From the NCBI RefSeq assembly GCF_003688405.1, contig NZ_REFC01000011.1, positions 496,001-560,000 on the forward strand: a DNA stretch of 64,000 nt, given 5' to 3'. Shown one piece after another: positions 35,483 to 43,719 of the stretch. Each line of letters starts with the position of its first letter. Within the stretch, counting starts at the first letter, position 1. Source of the stretch: Ulvibacter antarcticus (GTDB lineage: Bacteria; Bacteroidota; Bacteroidia; Flavobacteriales; Flavobacteriaceae). Under the pieces are notes generated by a model. The model was given only the letters and a program-made list of their open reading frames with translations, was not told the origin of the DNA and searched no databases. The translations under genes were made by a program, and so were the position numbers.

Positions 35483-36424
35483 ATGGGTAAGAAAACGGTA
35501 TATCTTCTGGGTATTCTGCTTACAATCCTCATTGGTACTTACTTCTATTGGAAACATTGTTGCGGCGGGAAATTAGCCGCTCAAACTGAAAAATCTGTAG
35601 TAAGCGATACCGAGAATAACAATGCGAACAGAGGGATCGAAGCAACGCTACGTAATTCTTTTAAACTAAGTGACCCGAACGGAAATTTTTCATTCCGAAC
35701 TGACAATAATTTTAATTTTAATAGCTCAGATTTCAAGATTCTTTTACCTGTTTCTGAAGATCTAAATACAGGCATCGACGATTTACAGCTTTATTTAGAT
35801 GAACATGAGGTTAAACAGATTGATATTACTGGATTGTATGCTTTGGCAGAAGATAATACCTCTGCTTTCCCAAATCTAGGAATGGCCAGGGCAACTTCAG
35901 TAAAAAATTATTTTGTTTCAAGAGGGATTGATGCTTCCCGTCTTAATCTCTTCGGAAAAAGTAGCGACGCCATAAGCGCAAGCGATAATATCTACTATGG
36001 CCCTTTGAATATCTCATTTTCTGAAGCCGGAATCTCTTCCGAAGAAAAAGAAAAAGAATCAATGAATGCATTGAAAAAAAGTATTCAGGACGATCCGTTG
36101 ATTCTAAACTTTGCTAATGCTCAAACACAGATAAATCTTTCCGAAGCACAGCGTCAAAAGATTGCGGATATTGCGCGTTATTTGGATAAAGTCGAGGACG
36201 GAAAAGCTTTGGTTACAGGTCATACTGATAATACCGGAAGTAGAGAAGGAAATATATTAATCGGTCAAAAACGGGCTGATTTCGCAAAAAGCTACCTTAT
36301 AAGTAATGGAATATCGGCAGCAAATATCGAATCCATCGGAAAAGGATCGGATGAGCCTATTGCTACTAACGATTCCGAAGAAGGGCGATCGAAAAACAGA
36401 CGGACTGTAGTTACCGTAAATTAA
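35483..36424 (+). CDS. OmpA-like domain membrane protein
   Basis: 313 residues. One N-terminal membrane helix (TVYLLGILLTILIGTYFYW) followed by a Cys pair, then two OmpA-like modules: a degenerate one about 85-180 (LLPVSEDLNTGIDDLQLYLDEH) and a full one about 205-313 with the peptidoglycan-binding pattern LVTGHTDNTGSREGNILIGQKRADFAKSYLISNGI and SEEGRSKNRRTVV. The anchor looks like an uncleaved inner-membrane helix rather than a lipobox. Followed after 30 nt by another single-helix protein. Probably tethers the membrane to peptidoglycan. Confidence 0.88.
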   Translation: MGKKTVYLLGILLTILIGTYFYWKHCCGGKLAAQTEKSVVSDTENNNANRGIEATLRNSFKLSDPNGNFSFRTDNNFNFNSSDFKILLPVSEDLNTGIDDLQLYLDEHEVKQIDITGLYALAEDNTSAFPNLGMARATSVKNYFVSRGIDASRLNLFGKSSDAISASDNIYYGPLNISFSEAGISSEEKEKESMNALKKSIQDDPLILNFANAQTQINLSEAQRQKIADIARYLDKVEDGKALVTGHTDNTGSREGNILIGQKRADFAKSYLISNGISAANIESIGKGSDEPIATNDSEEGRSKNRRTVVTVN

Positions 36425-36454
36425 ATAAACTATAAACCTAAACAGATATTAACT

Positions 36455-37012
36455 ATGGACTTGTGTATATTAATTCCATTATTGGTAGGCCTTATATGTG
36501 CTTTGCTTGGTTACTTATTGGGAAGAAGTTCTTCCGGAGATACTAAAGAAATATCCAGCGATATAGAACTTTGGAAAAACAAAAATGCGCAGTTAGAAAA
36601 TGACCTAAGAGCTTGTAGATCACAACTTACTAAGGCTGATACCAAAGCCACAACAAAGGCTTCGACCACATCTTCGTTTGCCGCAACCACATCAACTGCT
36701 GCAGCTTCAATAGTTTTTAATGCTGCGGCTGCCAAGACAGTCTTTGGAAAAAAGGTGAAACAAGATGATCTTACCCTTGTTGAAGGCATCGGTCCTAAAA
36801 TAAGTCAGTTGTTTCATAACCATAATGTTACTGCCTGGAAAGGACTATCTGAAACAAGTGTAGCTCGTTGTCAGGAAATATTAGATACTGGTGGGGAACG
36901 ATATACTGTTCATAATCCGGGAACATGGCCAAGGCAGGCAAAAATGGCCTATGAAGGAAAATGGAAGGAATTAAAAGATTGGCAGGATATTCTGGATAAA
37001 GGAAAAGAGTAA
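36455..37012 (+). CDS. Membrane-anchored helix-hairpin-helix-like protein
   Basis: 185 residues. One N-terminal membrane helix (CILIPLLVGLICALLGYLLG), a short coiled coil (LWKNKNAQLENDLRACRSQL), an Ala/Thr-rich linker (about 65-100), then a C-terminal domain with LVEGIGPKISQLFHNHNVTAWKGLSE and WPRQAKMAYEGKWKELKDWQDIL, resembling the H3TH/HhH modules often fused to membrane proteins in Bacteroidota. HhH modules usually bind DNA, but several such families act as protein interaction domains. Co-transcribed with the OmpA-like gene. Function unknown. Confidence 0.75.
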   Translation: MDLCILIPLLVGLICALLGYLLGRSSSGDTKEISSDIELWKNKNAQLENDLRACRSQLTKADTKATTKASTTSSFAATTSTAAASIVFNAAAAKTVFGKKVKQDDLTLVEGIGPKISQLFHNHNVTAWKGLSETSVARCQEILDTGGERYTVHNPGTWPRQAKMAYEGKWKELKDWQDILDKGKE

Positions 37013-37038
37013 ATAGGATTTTTAATTTAGTTAATAGG

Positions 37039-37134
37039 CTGCCTGAGACGCAACATTTTTGTCAAACCTCACAATTAATTTGTCGGTTAGCCGGCATTGA
37101 CAATTTGCAACAACCATCTTTCAGGCAGTTTTTT
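37039..37134. terminator. Large nested stem structure with terminator-like end
   Basis: Outer arms CTGCCTGA (37039-37046) and TCAGGCAG (37121-37128) close about 75 nt and are followed by TTTTTTG. Inside, TTGTCAA near 37059 pairs with TTGACAA near 37097, and GTCGG/CCGGC forms an inner hairpin. It may be a bidirectional terminator between convergent genes, but it is unusually long and ordered. Confidence 0.6.
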
Positions 37135-37164
37135 GTTAATTATTTTTTAAGCAAAAGGAAATTT

Positions 37165-38154
37165 TTAAACGACACCATTAGCTTCTACCCATTTAAATTT
37201 GGTAATATCTGTAGGCACGGCAATTCGTTCGGCAACACGCGTCATACGTGCCGGAAGCGTCATTAGATAATCACGGGCTTTTTCGGCCTCATCTGTTAGG
37301 GAATTCATTTTCCCGATCTCCCAATATTCATTTAATTTATCTAGAATATCTATATAATCGAATGTTGTATAAACGCCTAAGCGCTGTGCTGCGTTCGAGA
37401 AGTTCTCAAAGGCGGAAGCAATCCCATCCCCGGATTCACGAAGAAACTGAGCAGGCATCACAATTTTTTTCTTCATCATATCCTGAAAAGCCAGCATCAT
37501 TTCACTGGGATCATAATCGAAAATAATCTTCACAAATTCGCGATACGCCAGGTGGTGTCGCATTTCATCTCCGGCAATCACAGTACACATTTTCCCCAAC
37601 ATTTTATTCCCTTTTTGTTTGGCTAACTGCCCAACTCGTTTGTGGGAAATGTTGGTTGCTAACTCCTGAAAACTTGTGTAAATAAAATTACGATACGGAT
37701 CTCTGGCAGTGCCTATGTCAAAGCCATCATTAATTAAATGTTGTGTTGTTTTTTCAACTTCCCTCATATTCACCCTTCCGGAGAGGTATAGGTATTTATT
37801 AAGTGCATCACCATGGCGATTCTCCTCACCAGTCCAATGTCGAACCCATTTTGACCAGCCGTTATTAGCTACCTGATCTACTCCTTCTACATCCATCAGC
37901 CAGGATTCGTAAGTAGGAAGTGCTTCTTCAGTCACCATATCTCCAACTAGTACAACCCAAAAGTCGTAGCCTAGTTCTTTGGCTTCTTCCCTAATCTGAA
38001 TGATGCCATCCATATAATTCTCCTGCTGTAAATTAGGAAGTAAGTCGCTAGGTTGCCAAATCTCCTCTACCGGGATAAGATATTTTTCCACAAAACTATC
38101 GATAGATTTCTCCACAGTTTTCATCACTTCCAATCGAATATTTTTTGTAGCCAT
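37165..38154 (-). CDS. Acyl-ACP desaturase (ferritin-like di-iron)
   Basis: Introduces a double bond into acyl-ACP using a di-iron centre. 329 residues. The two iron motifs are EENRHGDALNKY and DEMRHHLAYREF (E-x-x-R-H pattern), as in plant stearoyl-ACP desaturase and mycobacterial DesA. A soluble enzyme of this class is common in Bacteroidota and sets membrane fluidity. Transcribed alone from a leader of about 95 nt that holds an 8-bp inverted repeat just before the start. Confidence 0.94.
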   Translation of the reverse strand: MATKNIRLEVMKTVEKSIDSFVEKYLIPVEEIWQPSDLLPNLQQENYMDGIIQIREEAKELGYDFWVVLVGDMVTEEALPTYESWLMDVEGVDQVANNGWSKWVRHWTGEENRHGDALNKYLYLSGRVNMREVEKTTQHLINDGFDIGTARDPYRNFIYTSFQELATNISHKRVGQLAKQKGNKMLGKMCTVIAGDEMRHHLAYREFVKIIFDYDPSEMMLAFQDMMKKKIVMPAQFLRESGDGIASAFENFSNAAQRLGVYTTFDYIDILDKLNEYWEIGKMNSLTDEAEKARDYLMTLPARMTRVAERIAVPTDITKFKWVEANGVV

Positions 38155-38164
38155 TTTCTTATAA

Positions 38165-38191
38165 TTAAGATTTTTTCAGAAACAATCTTAA
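38165..38191 (-). promoter_or_regulatory. Inverted repeat in the desaturase leader
   Basis: TTAAGATT (38165-38172) and AATCTTAA (38184-38191) are perfect complements around 11 nt, only about 10 bp before the ATG. Possible operator for a lipid-sensing repressor or an RNA hairpin near the ribosome site. Confidence 0.45.
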
Positions 38192-38257
38192 ATCCGAACC
38201 AAAAGGGGGAAATAGATGGAGTTTTAGAAGAAATTTGATTTTTAATAATCTATTAAT

Positions 38258-38265
38258 CAAAGATA
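38258..38265 (-). promoter_or_regulatory. Candidate -7 element of the desaturase gene
   Basis: The minus strand reads TATCTTTG, an exact TAnnTTTG match 104 nt before the desaturase start. Confidence 0.5.
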
Positions 38266-38299
38266 AAAAGAAAGGTTAAGACCCTTGTTTAAAAATCTC

Positions 38300-39028
38300 T
38301 TAATTTCTTCCCATTTCTTCGGGATATAGTGTCCAAACAGGTTTGCTTTGCCATATTTCTTTGCTTTCTGCGTCCAAAATGGATAAAGGACCTTTGAATG
38401 CGGCTCCTGTATCTACATTCCAAACATTGGCGAAATTGGTTGGTTTAGACTTTCCAACTCTAGTAACTGGTGTATGTCCAATAAAAATTTCATTGAAAAG
38501 TGAGAGCCGTTTTGGGTATTGTAGTTCTCCTAGTCTTAGTGATTGATCCATGCTATATGCCATTTCCCAAAGCGTACGGTCCCAATAGACATTTCGAGGG
38601 TAAAATTCATGCTGAGGCCCATGGATACTGGTAAAACCGGCGTGTACAAACAATCGATTTTTAGTATCTACATGATAATTCTCTAGCTTTTCCAAAAAAT
38701 GCATATGTAGTTGTATCTCTTCTTCGGAAAGATTAGCATAGCTATACATACTTGAAATTCCACCACTGGCTAACCAGACTGGATTTTTGTCACCCTTTTT
38801 CAGAAAATTGTAAAGTAGTTCATCGTGATTACCACGTAAAAAGATGCAATTATTTGCTTCAGAAAAATCCAAAAGAAAGGCAATCGTTTCAGCATTATCG
38901 CTCCACCCATCCACATAATCCCCTACAAAAATGAAAAGGTCTTCCGAAGAGAAAGGAACCTTATCTAAAACTTCTTTTAGTGCATGTAAACCTCCATGTA
39001 TGTCTCCAACTACATAAGTTCTAGCCAT
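38300..39028 (-). CDS. Metallophosphoesterase (serine/threonine phosphatase-like)
   Basis: 242 residues. The PPP-family metal-binding motifs are in order: GDIHGG (9-14), GDYVDGW, and GNHDELLYNFL, with the later His residues in HAGF and GHTPV. It resembles bacterial PrpA-type protein phosphatases and Ap4A hydrolases; the substrate cannot be told. ATG 39028 is preferred to TTG 39037. It overlaps the zinc-ribbon gene by 8 nt, so it forms one unit with the two membrane-linked genes upstream. Confidence 0.9.
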   Translation of the reverse strand: MARTYVVGDIHGGLHALKEVLDKVPFSSEDLFIFVGDYVDGWSDNAETIAFLLDFSEANNCIFLRGNHDELLYNFLKKGDKNPVWLASGGISSMYSYANLSEEEIQLHMHFLEKLENYHVDTKNRLFVHAGFTSIHGPQHEFYPRNVYWDRTLWEMAYSMDQSLRLGELQYPKRLSLFNEIFIGHTPVTRVGKSKPTNFANVWNVDTGAAFKGPLSILDAESKEIWQSKPVWTLYPEEMGRN

Positions 39029-40127
39029 TTTGAGCAAATATTAAAATGACAGAAATAATGGTAATAATAAGTAAAATGAAAAGAAAAATTTTCCAAAATG
39101 AATACGGGCGTTGTCCCGAAACTATACCAGTTTGTCCATTCACAAAAAAGTTATATCGCTTGCCATTGAAGCTGTAAGCACTTATGTAAACAGGAAGTAG
39201 AATATGTTTAAAAGTTTCATCACTTAATCGCATGTTCAGCGAACTTACTTGCTGAGTGTCGCCGCCAATATCACGACAAGCCCAATTAGTTGCAATTACT
39301 TTTGCCTCCTTATTCGCTTCAAGATGTCCCTCTTTTAATGGAATAGTATATTTTTCAGTTACAAAACCAGCTAAAAAACTACTGTCAAATGGCTGTAGTG
39401 CCTGTAGATTCCATAATGCCACTTTTTTTGGTATAACTCCTGTTTTCTGTTTAGAAGCTTTAATTAAAGTATCGTCAACAAATCCATTTACAGAACCACT
39501 AGCGGGAGTCCATCGCGTTCTTCGTTCCTGTCGATTTTGGGTTACTCGCTTGCCATTTACCGTGGAAGTATAAGGAACAGTCACATAATAATAATCTCCA
39601 CGTTGTCCAGTATAGTTTGCATAAAGCTGCGCATCGAAGGTCCAAAACGGCGAATAAAGCCCTTTAGTGTTCTGCGGATCGATAGCTGCTTTTTTTAGAT
39701 TATTTGGCGCAAACCATAATCCGTCGACCCATTTTTTAAACACAGCATGTGCTTTTGCCTGATCAATCTGAAATGGAAGCACGGCTCCCGGAAGTATCCA
39801 ATCTTCTTTGTAGGCATCTTCAATAATCAATGGCATACTGCAATACACGCAATGAAGTGATTTATAATTTTCCTCAATATGCTGATTGGCTCCACAATTC
39901 TTACAATGCAACATTGTTATTTCCTCACTATGTGATTGTGACCCCATTTGATTGAGATAAGGAGCTAATTCGAGTTCTTTAAAACTATCTTCGGAAGGGG
40001 AAATTTGCTGCGTATGTCCGCAATAATTACATTTCAGTTCGGTTGTCCCCGGGGCATAGGTAAGTTCTGCGCCACAATTGACGCAGGATTTTTTAAGTTC
40101 AGATTTTTTTGAAGTATTTTCTTGCAT
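39021..40127 (-). CDS. Membrane protein with two zinc ribbons
   Basis: 368 residues. Two TFIIB-like zinc ribbons lie at the N-terminus (SCVNCGAELTYAPG...LKCNYCGH and LHCKNCGANQHIEE...LHCVYCSMPL), then a conserved beta-rich central domain rich in Trp and Tyr (YSPFWTFDAQLYANYTGQRGDYYYV), and a C-terminal membrane helix (FWKIFLFILLIITIISVILIF). Proteins of this build are sometimes annotated as PriA-like, but no helicase motif is present. Sits between an SPFH protein and a phosphatase. Function unknown. Confidence 0.82.
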   Translation of the reverse strand: MQENTSKKSELKKSCVNCGAELTYAPGTTELKCNYCGHTQQISPSEDSFKELELAPYLNQMGSQSHSEEITMLHCKNCGANQHIEENYKSLHCVYCSMPLIIEDAYKEDWILPGAVLPFQIDQAKAHAVFKKWVDGLWFAPNNLKKAAIDPQNTKGLYSPFWTFDAQLYANYTGQRGDYYYVTVPYTSTVNGKRVTQNRQERRTRWTPASGSVNGFVDDTLIKASKQKTGVIPKKVALWNLQALQPFDSSFLAGFVTEKYTIPLKEGHLEANKEAKVIATNWACRDIGGDTQQVSSLNMRLSDETFKHILLPVYISAYSFNGKRYNFFVNGQTGIVSGQRPYSFWKIFLFILLIITIISVILIFAQNG

Positions 40128-40159
40128 TTTAAGACAATGGAAGATTCTTTTTAATAATA

Positions 40160-40234
40160 CACACCCCTTAATCCCCTCTTATTAGAGGGGAGACTTTACG
40201 ACTCCCTCCTAATAAGGAGGGACTGAGGGAGGTG
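40160..40234. repeat. Paired intergenic palindromes (CCCCTC family)
   Basis: Two hairpins in tandem, CCCCTCTTATTAGAGGGG (40173-40190) and CCCTCCTAATAAGGAGGG (40204-40221), enclosed by partly complementary outer arms (ACACC / GGTGT). Related in design to the elements at 49311 and 57665. It ends in a run of T next to the SPFH stop codon. Confidence 0.75.
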
Positions 40235-40240
40235 TTTTTT

Positions 40241-41377
40241 TTAAGATCCCGGAAGTGGTGGCGGAGTATTTCCTCCTAAAAAGGCCTTTAATTCTTCCAC
40301 CTCCAGCAATGGAGACCAATTTGTCATTCCCTGTTTCCAGATTAAGCTGTCTTTATTCACCGTCCGATTTGCGAAAAGTGCCTTTAGCTGTTCGAAAGCA
40401 ACCGGTCCGGCTTGCTGCCCATTGGCAGAGTAGAAATACTGAATTGCTTGAGGCATTGGAGGAGGCATCGTGTTTACTTGTTGCATTGGAGCCTGTTGTT
40501 GGCCTCCCATTTGAGGTGCCATCATACCGCCCATTTGTTGTGCGAGTACAAATCCCATTCCCATACCCATTCCGGCACCTGCTGTTCCACCTTCGTTGGT
40601 AGCTGCAGCTTCAATTGCCTTAGCAGTTTTAAACTTAGTTAATTTGTCAAGATCTATTTTGTCAAGTCGGCTGTATTCGAAGATCTCTTTTTTAAGATCT
40701 TCAGGCATGGATACGTTTTCAATAAAGAATTTCTCCAACGAGATTCCCACGCTATTAAATTCCGGCTGCATTACTTCCTTACAAGTTTCTGAAAGCTCTG
40801 TGGTATTAGCAGCATAAAGTTCGATAGGTAATTTGGCTTCACCAACCGTATCTGTAAAACGCGTAGCGATTAAACTTTTAAGATGTTCGTTGATTTCAAA
40901 ATTGGTAAAGTTGTTATCGGTTCCAACGATGTCCACAATAAATTTACCAGCATCATTAATCTTAAAAGCATAAGATCCAAAAGCACGAATCTCTACAAGT
41001 CCGAAGCGTTCGTCGTTTAAAGTAATTGGGTTTTTGGTACCCCATTTTTCGTCGGTGAACAAATGTGTATTTACAAAATATACTTCAGCTTTGAATGGAC
41101 TATCGAATCCGTATTTCCAACCTTTTAGTGTAGTAAGAATCGGAAGGTTTTGAGTGCTTAATGTATAAGTTCCGGGTTTGAAAACATCCGCCAACTGACC
41201 TTCATTTATAAACACAGCTGTTTGCCCTTCACGGACGATAAGCTTCGCATTGTTTTTTATTTCGTTTTGGTAACGTTCAAAACGGTGGCAGATAGTGTCG
41301 TCTGTGTAGTCCAACCATTCGATAATGTCTATAAATTCGTGACTTAGTTTTTCTTTAATCTTGTCGAAAATGCCCAT
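40241..41377 (-). CDS. SPFH/Band-7 domain protein with C-terminal GYF domain
   Basis: 378 residues. The N-terminal two thirds matches the YdjI-type SPFH family (virion core-like): INEGQLADVFKPGTYTLSTQNLPILTTLKGW, EIRAFGSYAFKI, IENVSMPEDLKKEIFEYSRL. A Met/Gly/Gln/Pro-rich linker (about 270-310) follows, then a GYF_2 domain (YFYSANGQQAGPVAFEQLKALFA, LIWKQGMTNWSPLLEVEEL) and a Pro-rich tail. GYF domains bind Pro-rich peptides. YdjI-like proteins in other bacteria assemble at membranes. Upstream of the zinc-ribbon gene, same strand. Confidence 0.88.
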   Translation of the reverse strand: MGIFDKIKEKLSHEFIDIIEWLDYTDDTICHRFERYQNEIKNNAKLIVREGQTAVFINEGQLADVFKPGTYTLSTQNLPILTTLKGWKYGFDSPFKAEVYFVNTHLFTDEKWGTKNPITLNDERFGLVEIRAFGSYAFKINDAGKFIVDIVGTDNNFTNFEINEHLKSLIATRFTDTVGEAKLPIELYAANTTELSETCKEVMQPEFNSVGISLEKFFIENVSMPEDLKKEIFEYSRLDKIDLDKLTKFKTAKAIEAAATNEGGTAGAGMGMGMGFVLAQQMGGMMAPQMGGQQQAPMQQVNTMPPPMPQAIQYFYSANGQQAGPVAFEQLKALFANRTVNKDSLIWKQGMTNWSPLLEVEELKAFLGGNTPPPLPGS

Positions 41378-41433
41378 GAGGTTTAAAGTTTAATAATTGA
41401 GGTTTAAAGATATAAAAATAGGATGGAAGTGTG

Positions 41434-42570
41434 TTAATTGTACTTCACTTTCCGAAGAATGCGAACCGATTCTTTAAAAGAATGATACACCTCATCACTA
41501 AAATTCTTCAGATAAGGTTTGGCTTCGAATAATTTTTCTTTGGCTTCTGAAAAATCGTTGAGATAACAAATTAAGTAGGTAGCCGGCAGCTTCCGAAGAT
41601 CTTTTTCTTCCGAAGGGATTAAAGGAATATTCTTTTTTAATTTTTCAACCAAAGCGTTGTTGGAATTGTAAATATGAAAGAGCGTCTTTTTATTAAAACG
41701 GGGAGCTTCAAAAACGAGTTTAGAGTCAATTTTGTGAGAGCCGTTCTCCTCAAAACCAATGGTCACTTCTTCCAAGGGATAATAACGGAATTGGTTGTTT
41801 AAGCCTAAATGTACATATTCAGTGATCTTAAATTCATCTTCGGTAATTTCAATACTAACTTCATCAAGAGCCGAATAAAAAAGACGTACCTGCTCATTGA
41901 TCAACTCAATATCCACACGAGAATAATAGGTTTTATCCTTTAGTTTTTTAATATTTCCCGCCCAGCAAACCACGAAAAGCTCTTTGAAAACCTTGTAGTG
42001 AGATTCCAGATCTTTGTGGCGATGGTTGATAAAATCGATCACTCCATCAAGGGTCAATTCTATATTATTTTTAGCGTTGTTCTCAATGGATTGTACTATT
42101 TCAGAATTCACATCTTTGATCTCAATATCGAAATCTTTTGGCATAGAAATACTCCCATCTCTCAAAAAAATAGAGCCTCCCCAATACTTCCAAATGTTTT
42201 TCCGAAGCGAAGTGATTTTACCATTAGGGCGAATGGTAACCAAGCCCACTACTTTGTCTGCTGGCAACTTAGGAAAAGCAACATTTTCATAAATTATCAA
42301 AGGTGCATTCGTGAGATAAGCATTGATGAGGTTTTGAATTTTACTATCATCGAAAAAATCGGTACCGGTAATCTCGTTGGTTTCGTCCTCTACTCCAATT
42401 ACTATAAACGAATTGTTTTTTGGATTGCTATTACTTAAAGCGCAGATATGTTTTAAAAATTTGGCCTTTCCTTCCTTAGTCCCCAGATCGATTTTTCGCT
42501 TTTTATCATAGAAACTACTCTCATCGTTGTGAGCCAAAAGATTCTTGATTAAAAGTCGTTTGTTAATCAT
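41434..42570 (-). CDS. AlbA_2 (Schlafen-type) domain protein
   Basis: 378 residues. The N-terminal half holds the AlbA_2 fold found in Schlafen-related and DNA-binding transcriptional proteins: KRKIDLGTKEGKAKFLKHICALSNSN, NNSFIVIGVEDETNEITG, FPKLPADKVVGLVTI. The C-terminal half is uncharacterised and rich in charged residues. No HTH or ATPase domain is attached. Some relatives are regulators and others are linked to phage defence or RNA cleavage; nothing in the neighbourhood decides. It is separated from the SPFH gene by 56 bp and flanked upstream by a cluster of palindromic repeats. Confidence 0.75.
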   Translation of the reverse strand: MINKRLLIKNLLAHNDESSFYDKKRKIDLGTKEGKAKFLKHICALSNSNPKNNSFIVIGVEDETNEITGTDFFDDSKIQNLINAYLTNAPLIIYENVAFPKLPADKVVGLVTIRPNGKITSLRKNIWKYWGGSIFLRDGSISMPKDFDIEIKDVNSEIVQSIENNAKNNIELTLDGVIDFINHRHKDLESHYKVFKELFVVCWAGNIKKLKDKTYYSRVDIELINEQVRLFYSALDEVSIEITEDEFKITEYVHLGLNNQFRYYPLEEVTIGFEENGSHKIDSKLVFEAPRFNKKTLFHIYNSNNALVEKLKKNIPLIPSEEKDLRKLPATYLICYLNDFSEAKEKLFEAKPYLKNFSDEVYHSFKESVRILRKVKYN

Positions 42571-42575
42571 ATCAT

Positions 42576-42593
42576 TTCCCGCGGAGGCGGGAA
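42576..42593. repeat. Short intergenic palindrome TTCCCGC/GCGGGAA
   Basis: TTCCCGC-GGAG-GCGGGAA is a 7-bp hairpin of a type dispersed in flavobacteria, directly upstream of the AlbA_2 gene start. Confidence 0.65.
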
Positions 42594-42625
42594 TCTATTT
42601 TTATTTTGTTGCTAAATTGAAAAAA

Positions 42626-42660
42626 CCCTCACCTCGGTCCTCTCCCAGAGGGAGAGGAGG
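42626..42660. repeat. REP-like palindrome, copy A
   Basis: A 35-bp unit beginning CCCTCACCTCGG and ending GGGAGAGGAGG, with core CCTCTCCC/GGGAGAGG. It is identical base for base to copy B at 42727. Confidence 0.85.
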
Positions 42661-42726
42661 CTTGGTTCATTATAAGTTTTCAATTTAGGTTTTTTATATG
42701 TTACGTCTGTTTTACAATAATCGTTG

Positions 42727-42761
42727 CCCTCACCTCGGTCCTCTCCCAGAGGGAGAGGAGG
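42727..42761. repeat. REP-like palindrome, copy B
   Basis: Second identical 35-bp copy, 101 bp after copy A in the same orientation, giving a tandem arrangement around a unique segment with no ORF. Confidence 0.85.
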
Positions 42762-42790
42762 GTTTATTGTTATCATTTTAATCAAATTTT

Positions 42791-42822
42791 AACCTCAGTC
42801 CTTAACCATGGGGAGAGGAGGG
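42791..42822. repeat. Degenerate third REP-like copy
   Basis: AACCTCAGTCCTTAACCATG followed by GGGAGAGGAGGG keeps the right arm and has lost the left arm; it abuts the SDR stop codon. Confidence 0.6.
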
Positions 42823-42823
42823 T

Positions 42824-43579
42824 TTATTTTTTATTCACAATTGTGCTGCTAGCTTGATCCAAACACATGACGGTGAGATCGGCAATATTCACATGTGGAG
42901 GTCGTGTCACTGCGAACCAAATAATTTCTGCAATATCTTCTGCTTGTAATGGTGAAAAGCCTTCATACACTTTATCGGCACGCTTGCTATCTCCTTTAAA
43001 ACGCACTTCGCTAAATTCTGTTGCCACCAATCCGGGATTTATTGCACCCACTTTTATTCCTTTTCCGTTGAGGTCAATTCGCATTCCTTGATTAATCGCA
43101 TCTACAGCATGTTTACTTGCACAATACACATTACCTTTTGGATAAACTTCTTTTCCAGCCGTCGAACCTATATTAATTATATGGCCACTTTTGCTCTTTA
43201 TCATATTTGGTAGTACGGCCTTCGTCACATATAACAAACCTTTCACATTAATGTCCAGCATAGCATCCCAATCATCGACCGACCCATCTTGAATAGTATC
43301 CAGACCATGTGCATTCCCAGCGTTATTGATGAGAATATCTATTTCTGAAAATGCTTCGGAAAGACCTTGGATCTGTTCAAATACATGAATTCTATTTCGC
43401 ACATCGAAATTTAGGACGTAGACTTCAGTGAATTTTTGCAATTCTGAAGCCAATGCATCAAGTCGTTCTTGCCGCCTTCCGCAGAGAATAAGTCGGATGC
43501 CATTTTTAGCAAATATCCTTGCCGTGGCCATCCCAATTCCTGAGGTCGCTCCTGTAATAAGTGCTGTTCTGTCTTTCAT
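42824..43579 (-). CDS. SDR family NAD(P)-dependent oxidoreductase (YdfG-like)
   Basis: 251 residues of a classical short-chain dehydrogenase: cofactor motif TGATSGIGMATA (about 8-19), NNAG (INNAGNAHG), catalytic Ser in INIGSTAGKEVYPKGNVYCASKHAVDAI with the Tyr and Lys of YxxxK. The sequence LVATEFSEVRFKGD and the C-terminal ARPPHVNIADLTVMCLDQAS-like end place it near YdfG, which reduces 3-hydroxy acids such as serine and 3-hydroxypropionate. ATG 43579 is used; the longer frame to 43627 lacks family similarity. Confidence 0.93.
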   Translation of the reverse strand: MKDRTALITGATSGIGMATARIFAKNGIRLILCGRRQERLDALASELQKFTEVYVLNFDVRNRIHVFEQIQGLSEAFSEIDILINNAGNAHGLDTIQDGSVDDWDAMLDINVKGLLYVTKAVLPNMIKSKSGHIINIGSTAGKEVYPKGNVYCASKHAVDAINQGMRIDLNGKGIKVGAINPGLVATEFSEVRFKGDSKRADKVYEGFSPLQAEDIAEIIWFAVTRPPHVNIADLTVMCLDQASSTIVNKK

Positions 43580-43688
43580 TTTTTGTTTAAAAGTAAAGTT
43601 TCTGAAACATTTGTTGAAGTTAAACACTAGTTAATTCAATCGTTAAAGCATGTTAAAGATTTAAAAGACTAATGAATTCTGAAATATG

Positions 43689-43706
43689 TTTACACCAAAA
43701 TGTAAA
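43689..43706. promoter_or_regulatory. Inverted repeat TTTACA/TGTAAA before the DUF4382 gene
   Basis: TTTACA-CCAAAA-TGTAAA lies 13 bp before the ATG and resembles a small operator; two GTTAAAG repeats precede it. Unproven. Confidence 0.4.
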
Positions 43707-43719
43707 ATAACGAATAACT

